Source: Streptococcus parasanguinis (GTDB lineage: Bacteria; Bacillota; Bacilli; Lactobacillales; Streptococcaceae). From it: DNA of 64,000 nt. Below, in pieces: positions 36,814 through 46,510 of this stretch (positions are counted from its first letter, which is position 1; the number at the start of each line of letters is the position of its first letter). The notes under the pieces are model-generated. The model was given only the letters and a program-made list of their open reading frames with translations. It was not told where the DNA came from and did no database searches. Location of the stretch: the NCBI RefSeq assembly GCF_032163505.1, contig NZ_CP134147.1, positions 1,330,501 through 1,394,500 of the forward strand, given 5' to 3'. The translations under genes were made by a program, and so were the position numbers.

Positions 36814-37266
36814 ATGACAGATATTAATAAAACGATTTTAGAAAAAGCTGCTGGTCCTACTCGGTTCAATCCTGATGAACAGCGTCGATTTTTGGAGACA
36901 TATGAGGAGCGGGTGATTACTTCATGCACCTTGGAGGAGGCAAGGGACAATCTCTATTTGGAGCACTATTCTTCAATTCTTACGAACATTTCAGAACGCT
37001 TTGAACCTGTATTGGTCAAAATTTCGCCTGCCTTGGATGAAAGCAGCCAACTTCAATATTTGAAAAAAACAAAGGATCTTGGTCTTGTGGCAAGCATTGT
37101 TTCAGATGACTGTCGCCACTCTCCCTTTGGTCTCATCATCCATACTGATCATCCATCTGGAATTTCTCCAACCGATATCAGCCTCCAGTATCCAAATTTG
37201 TTTGAAAAGAAAGAAGAGAGCACAGCACCTGAAAAAAAATCATTTTGGAAACGCCTCTTTGGCTAA
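36814..37266 (+). CDS. yueI: YueI family protein (DUF1694)
   Basis: The 150-residue cytosolic protein matches the YueI/DUF1694 family: GPTRFNPDEQRRFLETYEERV at the start, a central YLKKTKDLGLVASIVSDDCR and the end SFWKRLFG. The family is conserved in Firmicutes but has no established function. No Shine-Dalgarno precedes the ATG; the extended -10 is only six bases away, so the mRNA is probably leaderless. A perfect hairpin terminator follows directly. Confidence 0.87.
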   Translation: MTDINKTILEKAAGPTRFNPDEQRRFLETYEERVITSCTLEEARDNLYLEHYSSILTNISERFEPVLVKISPALDESSQLQYLKKTKDLGLVASIVSDDCRHSPFGLIIHTDHPSGISPTDISLQYPNLFEKKEESTAPEKKSFWKRLFG

Positions 37267-37272
37267 AGAAAG

Positions 37273-37312
37273 AACCAATTGAAAAGGAATTTCCTTTTCA
37301 ATTGGTTTTTTA
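37273..37312. terminator. Bidirectional intrinsic terminator between yueI and glycerate kinase
   Basis: AACCAATTGAAAAGGAA and its complement form a long, nearly perfect stem around TTT with a T-run on the plus strand. It overlaps the end of the converging gene. Confidence 0.85.
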
Positions 37313-38425
37313 GTTTGCTTTCATTTTTAAGAGGTTACCAATATTTCGAGCACAGGAAATCAGATTTTTTTCAGCATGAGTAAGTGCATCTGCCACCTCA
37401 CAAGGGCCTGGTACAATAGAGAAGGCAGCCTCAATATGATGACTTGGGAAAGCTGGCAAATCCTCTGCTAAGGCCCCACAAATAGCAAGCACTGGGATCT
37501 TATCTGGTGTTCGTTTGGCTACCCCGACAGGAGCTTTTCCAGACAGAGATTGGAGGTCCATCCTACCTTCTCCCACGACGACCAGATCCGCTTTTTGAAC
37601 CTTACGATCGAAGTCGATTAGATCCAAACTTTTCTCAATTCCTGAGGAAACCTGACCACCCGCAAATGCGACCAAGCCAGCTGCCATGCCACCTCCAGCT
37701 CCGGCGCCAGCCATGGATAAAATTCGGGCATCTGCTAGCTGGTAAAAATCCTGCATAGCCTGGTCGACAGCTGGAAACAGAAGGGGATTCAAACCCTTTT
37801 GCCCGCCAAAGATATAGGTTGCTCCTTGACTGCCACAGAGATGATTGGTGACATCCGTTAAGACCAGGAGCTCGATGTCTTGTAAAGCATTTGGAACCGC
37901 ACTGGTATCTATTCTATCCACACGACCGAGCGAAGCACCTACAGGACGAAGCAGATGACCTTGGTCATCATAGAAGGCTACCCCTAGTCCGGCTGCCATC
38001 CCAATCCCACCATCATTGGTCGCTGAACCACCAATTCCCACACAGATCGTTTTAATCCCTTGGTCAACCAATTGCAAAATCAGTTCACCAATTCCTCGTG
38101 TCTCTAGTTCTAGTGGATTGCGTTTTTCAGCTGGGATAGAGCCTAAGCCAACAAGAGAGGCCATCTCAAAAAATGCCATCTCATCTTTTTGGTAATAAGC
38201 CATTGAAACAGGCTGTCCAAATGGTCCTGTTACCTGAGTATGCTTCTTGGTTAAATTCAGAACGCCAGCAAGTGTATCCATGGTTCCTTCGCCACCATCC
38301 CCTATGGGAAGGAGGTCAAAAGTTGCATCTGGTAGAGCCTCTTGAAATCCTTTTTTTAAGGCTTCTGCAACTTGTTTGGCGGATAAGGATTCTTTAAAAG
38401 AATCCGGTGCTAGTAGGATATGCAT
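37310..38425 (-). CDS. glxK: Glycerate kinase (GlxK/GarK family)
   Basis: The 371-residue kinase phosphorylates D-glycerate, here probably to 2-phosphoglycerate, which enolase can use. It shows the family start LLAPDSFKESLSAKQVAEAL, the glycine-rich PIGDGGEGTMDTLAG (about 42-56), GIGGSATNDGGIGMAAGLG (about 130-148) and the C-terminal VVGEGRMDLQSLSGKAP. It overlaps serB by 16 bases, so the two are one operon. The physiological link to serine metabolism is plausible but inferred. Confidence 0.93.
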   Translation of the reverse strand: MHILLAPDSFKESLSAKQVAEALKKGFQEALPDATFDLLPIGDGGEGTMDTLAGVLNLTKKHTQVTGPFGQPVSMAYYQKDEMAFFEMASLVGLGSIPAEKRNPLELETRGIGELILQLVDQGIKTICVGIGGSATNDGGIGMAAGLGVAFYDDQGHLLRPVGASLGRVDRIDTSAVPNALQDIELLVLTDVTNHLCGSQGATYIFGGQKGLNPLLFPAVDQAMQDFYQLADARILSMAGAGAGGGMAAGLVAFAGGQVSSGIEKSLDLIDFDRKVQKADLVVVGEGRMDLQSLSGKAPVGVAKRTPDKIPVLAICGALAEDLPAFPSHHIEAAFSIVPGPCEVADALTHAEKNLISCARNIGNLLKMKAN

Positions 38426-39078
38426 GCTGTTTCCTTTCTATGCTGGTCTAGAATTTCAAGAACAAGGCTTAGATCGCTCGTTTCAATACGGTATGGAGCT
38501 CGTTCGGCTACGATTGGCTTTGCCATAAAGGCAATCCCGATTCCGGCTGTTTCAATCATGGGAAGATCATTGGCACCATCTCCCATCGCAATCGTCTGAC
38601 TTCGTGGAATATGATTTTCTCTCGCCCATGTCAGGAGGTTGTCTTTTTTTCTTTCAGGGGTCACAATCTCTCCGAGCACTTTCCCTGTCAGACGGCCATC
38701 AAAAGTCTGCAAACGATTAGCACGAACCAGATCAATTCCTAAAGACCTCGCGATAGGATCGATGACTTCATGAAATCCCCCTGAAACAAGGCCAACCTTG
38801 TAACCTCTTTGATGAAGTTCCGTGATTAAGGTCTTAGCTCCCGGTGTAACGTCCATCTGCTCTATAATTTTCGGAAAGATAGATGTCTCCAAACCTTTCA
38901 ATAAAGCGACACGCGCCTGTAAAGATGCTGCAAAATCCAGCTCTCCATTCATTGCTTGTGCTGTTATCTCTGCTACTTTTTCTCCCACGCCAGCTTCTTG
39001 AGCTAGTAGATCAATCCCTTCCTGTCGGATCAAGGTTCCATCTACATCCATAACGAGGAGACCGGTTACTTCTTTCAT
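38410..39078 (-). CDS. serB: Phosphoserine phosphatase
   Basis: The 222-residue HAD hydrolase performs the last step of serine synthesis. Motif I is MDVDGTLI (D10 and D12), motif II is LVSGGFHEV (about 98-106), and motif III/IV is GDGANDLPM (about 170-178) preceded by Lys in PERKKDNLL. Length and the cap region fit SerB. AAAGGAAAGCG precedes the ATG. It is first in a two-gene operon with glycerate kinase. Confidence 0.93.
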   Translation of the reverse strand: MKEVTGLLVMDVDGTLIRQEGIDLLAQEAGVGEKVAEITAQAMNGELDFAASLQARVALLKGLETSIFPKIIEQMDVTPGAKTLITELHQRGYKVGLVSGGFHEVIDPIARSLGIDLVRANRLQTFDGRLTGKVLGEIVTPERKKDNLLTWARENHIPRSQTIAMGDGANDLPMIETAGIGIAFMAKPIVAERAPYRIETSDLSLVLEILDQHRKETACISY

Positions 39079-39103
39079 CGCTTTCCTTTCTTATTTCTCC
39101 CTT

Positions 39104-39132
39104 ACTATACAAAAATAGGGTTTAAATTTCAA
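39104..39132 (-). promoter_or_regulatory. Promoter of serB-glxK
   Basis: On the minus strand, TTGAAA (39127-39132) and TATAGT (39104-39109) with 17-base spacing. Confidence 0.77.
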
Positions 39133-39153
39133 GTTTCAATGATCATTTGAAGA

Positions 39154-39187
39154 TAAAAAAACGACCTCCTAAGAAGTCGTTTTTTTG
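39154..39187 (-). terminator. Intrinsic terminator of ezrA
   Basis: AAAAAACGAC and GTCGTTTTTT pair around a 10-base loop immediately after the ezrA stop. Confidence 0.82.
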
Positions 39188-39190
39188 TTA

Positions 39191-40915
39191 TTAGAAGCGA
39201 ATTTGCTCCCGAGTTTTTTCATACGAAGTAACAAAGCGATCGGTCACTCCAGCTTCTACCATCTCCAAAGCATCTGAGATGACTTTGAAGGAAGCCGCAT
39301 AGTCATATTCTCTTTCGAAAATATAAAGGGATTCATCAAAAGCTGCTTGCACATGATCATCAAATGAACGGTAACGGTTTGAGTATTGCAACAACTGCTC
39401 AGTTAAAGTAGCATTTTGTACAATTCGATAAGTCGCTTCTTCCAATTCATTCATATCATTTGTCAAAATATCTAACAAACGATTGGTTGATTCGATGTTG
39501 ATTTTATCCCCTTCCAACTCATCCATCAAAGCCTCTGTATTGTTGCTTGCTGTGAAGAATAATTCCAAGAATTCTTGAGGGATTCCTGGCAAGTTTCGCT
39601 TGTCCATATAGCGTTTAATGGCATGCAAACGGTTGGCATAGATATTGACTTTTTGGCGAGCATTGGCATCGTCTTTTTCAATTTTTGAAAGGGAATCACT
39701 TAAGCCAATTTGCTCATCTTCGATTTCTTTCAAGCGAGCTTCAATGGCTTCTAATTCTTCTTCTACGATAGAATAGGCCTTTTGTGTTTCAGATGAATCT
39801 TTCAAGGCATCTTCTACCACATTTTCTTGTGAAGATAGCTCAGCTTCCAACTCTTTTAACTGTTGGCTGAAAGCTTCATTCAAGACGAATGTTTTACCAA
39901 GGCGTTCCACTTCTGCTGCAAGGTTGCTATTGTTATCTTTTGCGTGTTTCAAATAGCCCGGCAGTTGTTTCACTAACTTCTTCACAACTTTTTGTGATTC
40001 AATTTCACGAGTAAAGATGTGATACAATGCATCGATTTCTTCTTGAATTTGTTCATTTTCGTAAATGGCATTGTCCAATTCAAGGGCGGATACATTTGCC
40101 ATATTGTTCTTCAAGGAAGCATGCAACTGTTGGAAACGAGATTCAATATCTGTTTCAGTGAAGTGGTAGCCAGATTCCAAAAGCTTGCGGTAGCCACTTT
40201 CCAAATCCTCTAATTGGTCTGGAAGTTTTGACTGAAGAGCAGTGACAATTTCTGGCACTCGCTCAACAATTTGTTTTAAGGCCACAATATGGTTCTCAGC
40301 TGTATCAAGGATTTCAGCTGCTTCAACAGGGTCACCTGAAGAATTCAAGGTGACAAATTGTGAAAACTCAGATTGAATATTTCCAATTTGCTTTTCAATT
40401 TCAGGAAGTGCACTGCCATAACGATCTGGATCTGAAGTGACTTCTTTTTGAAGCTCTTCAAACATATCTAAGGCATGAACCACGCGTCCGCTATTTTTTT
40501 GTTCTTGCTCTTCAAGATCTGAAAGGGCTTGGCGAATCGCCTTGATATCTTCGTCGATCAATTGGATCTGACTTTCGATATTGTCAATGGCTTGTTTAGC
40601 CTTCATGAAACGGAAAGAATTATTGTAGCCTTCCGCCTCAAACAGATTGTTTTCAATATCAGCAAATGAATTTAAGGATAAATCTACCCATTTTTGATTC
40701 CATTCACGAAATGCAACTTGACTTTGACCAATCAAATGCATGTTTTTTACGGCCTCAACTTCATCGTTGACCGGAAGGTTATATAACTTTTCTTTTCGTT
40801 CTTCCAGCGCTGCCAGTAAGGCCTCGTTTCGTTTTCTCAAAATGACTGCAACCACATATCCTACAATCAAGATAAGGGCGACAATAAAGATGAGAACAAT
40901 TAGTCCACTAGACAT
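39191..40915 (-). CDS. ezrA: Septation ring formation regulator EzrA
   Basis: The 574-residue protein has one N-terminal membrane helix (LIVLIFIVALILIVGYVVAVIL) and a long cytosolic coiled-coil, spectrin-like body. This is the EzrA layout: a division protein that binds FtsZ and links it to septal wall synthesis. Conserved blocks include the internal NLPGIPQEFLELFF near residue 445 and the end TSYEKTREQIRF. The length matches pneumococcal EzrA. AAGGAG precedes the ATG and a TGG-TATAAT extended -10 lies at 40958-40963. It sits next to gyrB as in other streptococci. Confidence 0.96.
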   Translation of the reverse strand: MSSGLIVLIFIVALILIVGYVVAVILRKRNEALLAALEERKEKLYNLPVNDEVEAVKNMHLIGQSQVAFREWNQKWVDLSLNSFADIENNLFEAEGYNNSFRFMKAKQAIDNIESQIQLIDEDIKAIRQALSDLEEQEQKNSGRVVHALDMFEELQKEVTSDPDRYGSALPEIEKQIGNIQSEFSQFVTLNSSGDPVEAAEILDTAENHIVALKQIVERVPEIVTALQSKLPDQLEDLESGYRKLLESGYHFTETDIESRFQQLHASLKNNMANVSALELDNAIYENEQIQEEIDALYHIFTREIESQKVVKKLVKQLPGYLKHAKDNNSNLAAEVERLGKTFVLNEAFSQQLKELEAELSSQENVVEDALKDSSETQKAYSIVEEELEAIEARLKEIEDEQIGLSDSLSKIEKDDANARQKVNIYANRLHAIKRYMDKRNLPGIPQEFLELFFTASNNTEALMDELEGDKINIESTNRLLDILTNDMNELEEATYRIVQNATLTEQLLQYSNRYRSFDDHVQAAFDESLYIFEREYDYAASFKVISDALEMVEAGVTDRFVTSYEKTREQIRF

Positions 40916-40957
40916 ATAAAAACTCCTTCATCGTATTACTTGAACGTAATCCTAGTA

Positions 40958-40963
40958 ATTATA
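40958..40963 (-). promoter_or_regulatory. -10 box of the ezrA promoter
   Basis: On the minus strand, TGG-TATAAT, an extended consensus -10, about 43 bases before the ATG; no good -35 is visible. Confidence 0.55.
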
Positions 40964-41001
40964 CCATAAAATATCCATTAATGGGAAGCGTTCGTTGAAT
41001 T

Positions 41002-42963
<1,962 letters not shown>

Positions 42964-43527
42964 CTATTCAAATATAAACTGGTGTAAGTGGGGCATGGTA
43001 TCAAATAAATAGGTTGAAAACCCTGCAGCCTTCCCAGCTTCTATATCGATCGGACGATCTCCGATGACCAGACCGTCTTGAATGCCATATTTTTCCTTCA
43101 AATAAAGCATAGAGGCTGGATCTGGTTTTCGAGGAAAGCCCTCGTCTGCTGTTACAATCTCCGTAAAGAAGGGAGCAATACCTGTCTGATCAAGAAGGGT
43201 CAAAACTTGGCGATCCCGATGAGATACCAAAAAATGGCGTCCTCCATGTGCTTGGATCTCTTCTAGTAACTCTTTCGCCCCCTCAAATAAGACCGGCTCT
43301 TGCAAGCCCAAGGCTTCTTTTTTCTTGTATTCCGTACGAAAATTGGAAATATGAGGTGCAAAGGTTTGAATTGCATCCTGTGTTGAGATTTTTAATGCTG
43401 CATAAACAGAATCATGATCGGCTTGGATGTGAAAGTCCTTCAATGTCGCTACAAAGGCATTTGTGGACGTTTCGTAATTATCCAATAGCGTCCCACCAAG
43501 ATCCCATATAAAATCATGATAATTCAT
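42964..43527 (-). CDS. HAD-superfamily hydrolase (phosphoglycolate phosphatase-like)
   Basis: The 187-residue protein has HAD motif I as DFIWDLGGTLLDNY (Asp10 and a Gly where the second Asp normally sits: DLGGT), motif II FLVSHRD and motif IV GDRPIDIEAG, with Lys in PRKPDPASM. DLGGT is common in this subgroup. I place the start at the ATG at 43527: all homologous motifs follow, and the longer TTG reading contains the promoter. A TGG-TATAAT box ends 7 bases before the ATG, so the transcript is probably leaderless. gyrB follows 12 bases later, so this gene leads the gyrB operon. Confidence 0.84.
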   Translation of the reverse strand: MNYHDFIWDLGGTLLDNYETSTNAFVATLKDFHIQADHDSVYAALKISTQDAIQTFAPHISNFRTEYKKKEALGLQEPVLFEGAKELLEEIQAHGGRHFLVSHRDRQVLTLLDQTGIAPFFTEIVTADEGFPRKPDPASMLYLKEKYGIQDGLVIGDRPIDIEAGKAAGFSTYLFDTMPHLHQFIFE

Positions 43528-43534
43528 AGTCAAT

Positions 43535-43543
43535 ATTATACCA
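43535..43543 (-). promoter_or_regulatory. Extended -10 promoter of the HAD-gyrB operon, probably leaderless
   Basis: On the minus strand, TGG-TATAAT (-10 at 43535-43540) with only 7 bases to the ATG at 43527 and no Shine-Dalgarno. Confidence 0.62.
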
Positions 43544-43561
43544 CAAATGGACAAAAAAAAT

Positions 43562-43606
43562 AAGCTAAAACCCTCATTTAGGGGGGATTTTAGCCATTTT
43601 TTACGC
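43562..43606. terminator. Intrinsic terminator downstream of the DJ-1 family gene
   Basis: GCTAAAATCCC and GGGTTTTAGC form a stem, followed on the minus strand by a run of eight T-residues. It ends the rodA/DJ-1 transcript about 90 bases after its stop. Confidence 0.75.
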
Positions 43607-43692
43607 TCATTTCATTTTAAATCATAGAGAAGTCATTTTCTGTCATAGAATGTAAACTTTCACCAGAAAATATGGTGTCCAAAAGAGCAATT

Positions 43693-44244
43693 TTAAGCAT
43701 CTCCAAAGACATCTTGATAGAGCATTCCTTGACGAAGGCTTTGGGCATCTCCTCCAAACTGCTCTACCAAGGCATAGGCTAAGGCAAGAGCCGTTGAAGG
43801 ACCACGACTGGTCAAGAGATTACCGTCTTTCACCACTGTTTCTTTCTGATAATGGCCATCTTGAATCTCTTCTTCAAAGCCATCGTAACAGGTATAGTGT
43901 TTATCTTTTAAGAGACCTGCACGCGCCAAAACAATTGGAGCAGCACAAATTGCAGAGATGGTTTTTCCTTTGCCACTTTCTTCCTGAAGGGCTGTGATCA
44001 ATTCTGCATTGTCCCGCAAATTCGCTGCTCCTGGCATCCCACCTGGTAAGAAGATTCCATCATAATCTGAAAGATCTCCATTCCAGAGGCGGTCTACTTC
44101 CACGGTGATCTGGTGAGAACCTGTGACCGTTTCTTCCATGCCAACGAGGTCACAGTCGATCCCAGCCCGTCTCAAAACATCGACAATGGTCAAGGCTTCA
44201 ATTTCTTCAAAACCGTTTGCTAAAATCGTTGCTACTTTTTTCAT
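43693..44244 (-). CDS. DJ-1/PfpI family protein (YajL/ThiJ-like)
   Basis: The 183-residue protein has the DJ-1 fold signature: LANGFEEIEALT with the conserved Glu (about residue 16), LPGGMPGAANLRD, the nucleophilic Cys in SAICAAPIVLA (about 104) and TSRGPSTALALAYAL. Members act as glyoxalases, deglycases or redox chaperones; the older 'thiazole monophosphate' label is a misannotation. I prefer the ATG at 44244 because AAGAAGGA is 7 bases upstream of it; the ATG two codons earlier is too close. It follows rodA by 18 bases. Confidence 0.9.
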   Translation of the reverse strand: MKKVATILANGFEEIEALTIVDVLRRAGIDCDLVGMEETVTGSHQITVEVDRLWNGDLSDYDGIFLPGGMPGAANLRDNAELITALQEESGKGKTISAICAAPIVLARAGLLKDKHYTCYDGFEEEIQDGHYQKETVVKDGNLLTSRGPSTALALAYALVEQFGGDAQSLRQGMLYQDVFGDA

Positions 44245-44262
44245 TTTCATTCCTTCTTTCTA

Positions 44263-45492
44263 CTATTGCGCCTTTTTAAGGACTACTTTTTTACGGATTG
44301 GAACCTCTTCTTCGGGCTCTTTCTTTTTGCTACTATGATTATATATTGAGAGGACCAGACCAATACCAATCAGATTACTAATAATAGACGATCCACCTTG
44401 TGAGATAAAGGGGAGGGGAATTCCCGTCAAAGGGAGAAGACCCGTTACTGCTCCGACATTTTCAAAAATATGAAAGACCAGCATCATGATAAATCCAATG
44501 GAAATATAGGTATAAAACTGGTTATTAGACTGAAGGGTGATTTTTAAAATGCGGTAAATCAGGGACACATATAAGATCAACAGCACCAGAGCTCCAACAA
44601 AGCCAAAGTCCTCTGCTACTACCGTAAAAATCATATCGCTTTCCCGTACGGGAACCAATAAATTGGAGACATTAAAGCCTTGACCAAAGAGGCCACCACT
44701 TGCAATGGCTAGCTGTCCTTGTGCCTGCTGGTAGGTGGTGGTTTGTGCATAGTCAAAAGGATTTAACCAGGCTAAAATACGGTTCATCTGATAGGTTGGC
44801 ATCCCTACTTGCTGGTGCAGAAAAGCTCGCCCCCCTTCTGAAAGAAAGAGGAAGAGAAAGCCTGCTAGCCCACCTGCCAGAAGCAAGATGACCGGCAAGA
44901 TAATTTTCCAGGAAACTCCTGAAACGAGCACTAAGCCCGCAAAGATGGCCAAGAATACTAAGGCCGTTCCCAAGTCCTGCTGGAGGGCCAATAAGGCAAA
45001 GACCGGAATTGTATAGATGGTCATCTCTAGAATTAAAAACCAATCTTGTCGTAATAATGGCTCACGCCCCTTATTTCTTTGTAAAAATCGAACAATAGAG
45101 CGTGACAGCATCAGGATGAAGGGAATCTTCATAAATTCCGAAGGCTGAAATAAGGTGATGTTTCCATAAGCTACCCAGTTTTTTGCTCCTGTTGAAGCCA
45201 CCAAGTTTGGATTATAAAAAACAAGAGGAAGAACCATCAAGGCCAAGCCTAGTAGGTAAAGAAAGGGAGTGATTTTCCAAAGAAATTTCGTACTAAAAAT
45301 CGTCACAATCAGGCAAATGATACATCCCACACCAATCCAGGCCAATTGCTGCCCCAAAAAAGGCCACACCATTTGGGGATAATCATGAGAAACTGCCACA
45401 TAAACGGATAAGATCCCAATCATAAGTAGGGTGAAGACAATTCCAATGATCGAATAATCCAGGTGGATCGTCCAAAAATGATGTTTCTTCAT
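44263..45492 (-). CDS. rodA: Peptidoglycan polymerase RodA (SEDS family)
   Basis: The 409-residue protein has ten membrane segments and the SEDS motifs: GAKNWVAYGNITLFQPSEFMK region (about 100-120), the catalytic Asp in ALQQDLGTALV (about 168), VRESDMIFTVVAEDFGFVG and GIPLPFISQGGSS near 367. RodA polymerises glycan strands for cell elongation with a class B PBP. It is the RodA rather than the FtsW paralog judging by its place in the gyrB-ezrA region of streptococci. AAAGGAA precedes the ATG. Confidence 0.9.
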   Translation of the reverse strand: MKKHHFWTIHLDYSIIGIVFTLLMIGILSVYVAVSHDYPQMVWPFLGQQLAWIGVGCIICLIVTIFSTKFLWKITPFLYLLGLALMVLPLVFYNPNLVASTGAKNWVAYGNITLFQPSEFMKIPFILMLSRSIVRFLQRNKGREPLLRQDWFLILEMTIYTIPVFALLALQQDLGTALVFLAIFAGLVLVSGVSWKIILPVILLLAGGLAGFLFLFLSEGGRAFLHQQVGMPTYQMNRILAWLNPFDYAQTTTYQQAQGQLAIASGGLFGQGFNVSNLLVPVRESDMIFTVVAEDFGFVGALVLLILYVSLIYRILKITLQSNNQFYTYISIGFIMMLVFHIFENVGAVTGLLPLTGIPLPFISQGGSSIISNLIGIGLVLSIYNHSSKKKEPEEEVPIRKKVVLKKAQ

Positions 45493-45525
45493 TCACGTTC
45501 CTTTCTGTGAGAATCATCAAATTAA

Positions 45526-46506
45526 TTAATAGAACAACATCTGTAGAATCAAGCTAGATCCTGCCACACAAAACCAAGCAATTAACCCTACAAGAAGGGG
45601 AGCAGATCCTGCTGCACGGAACTGTTTCCAAGAAACCTTGCTTCCGATTCCGACCAAGGCCATGGCCATAAAGAGGTGAGAAAGGTCCTTTAGGTAAGGA
45701 AGAACCACTTTAGGTACCAGGCCAATAGAAGAAAGAATGGAAGCCACAATAAACCAGATAATAAACCAAGGAATAATTTTCTTTAACATTCCTTTGTTTC
45801 TTCCTTGTTGTTTACTCCGATACCATTTTAAACCGATCAAGCCCAAACAAACTGGTACAATCATCAGAGCGCGTGTTAACTTAACAATTGTAGCCATTTG
45901 CCCCGCTGCTTTACTGTAAGAAAATGCTGCTGCTACAACAGATGACGTATCGTTAATGGCTGTACCTGACCAAAGGCCAAATTGGAAATTGGACATATGC
46001 CATAAATGCCCTAATACTGGAAAGATAAAGACAGCCAAAATGTTGAAGAAGAAGATAGTTGACATAGATAGGGCAATTTCCTCTTCGTCTGCTTCAATGA
46101 TCGGCGCTGCTGCTGCAATAGCAGATCCACCACAAATAGCTGTACCAAACCCAATTAAGGTCCGTAGATGAGATTTCAGGTGGAAGACTCTCCCAAAAAT
46201 AATAGCTGCAAGAAAGGCAACGGTTATCGTTGGCAGACTAATCTTCAAAGAAGACAAGCCTGTAGAGGCAACCGTCGCAATCGGCAAGCTAAATCCCATG
46301 AAGATAATCGAATACTGCAATAATTTCTTACCGGACCAGTTCAGTCCTGGTCGTGAATTCTCTGGCAAATCTACTAATTCATTGAGGACAATTCCTAAAA
46401 TCAAAGCAAAGACACTGGAGCCAATGATGGGAAAGAAAGTTCCCAATAACATGGCACAAAGAGCCAGTACAAATGCAATTGCAAGTCCAAATCCTTTATT
46501 TTTCAT
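45526..46506 (-). CDS. YeiH family putative sulfate exporter (UPF0324)
   Basis: The 326-residue protein has about ten membrane segments and matches the Cons_hypoth698/YeiH family: LGIVLNELVDLPENSRPGLN, GFGTAICGGSAIAAAAPII (about 115-133) and WSGTAINDTSSVVAAAF (about 180). Members have been proposed to export sulfite or sulfate or to take part in taurine metabolism, and the substrate here is unknown. I chose the ATG at 46506 with AAAGGAA upstream; it starts 4 bases after dinG, so both are on one transcript. Confidence 0.86.
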   Translation of the reverse strand: MKNKGFGLAIAFVLALCAMLLGTFFPIIGSSVFALILGIVLNELVDLPENSRPGLNWSGKKLLQYSIIFMGFSLPIATVASTGLSSLKISLPTITVAFLAAIIFGRVFHLKSHLRTLIGFGTAICGGSAIAAAAPIIEADEEEIALSMSTIFFFNILAVFIFPVLGHLWHMSNFQFGLWSGTAINDTSSVVAAAFSYSKAAGQMATIVKLTRALMIVPVCLGLIGLKWYRSKQQGRNKGMLKKIIPWFIIWFIVASILSSIGLVPKVVLPYLKDLSHLFMAMALVGIGSKVSWKQFRAAGSAPLLVGLIAWFCVAGSSLILQMLFY

Positions 46507-46510
46507 TCTC

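Noticed and set aside
42964..43554. Longer HAD phosphatase start at a TTG (43554)
   Set aside because: The extra nine codons overlap the TGG-TATAAT promoter and have no ribosome site; homology begins at MNYHDF.
43607..43692. Possible extra small gene or RNA downstream of the DJ-1 gene
   Set aside because: No start with a ribosome site and no conserved RNA structure beyond the terminator were seen.
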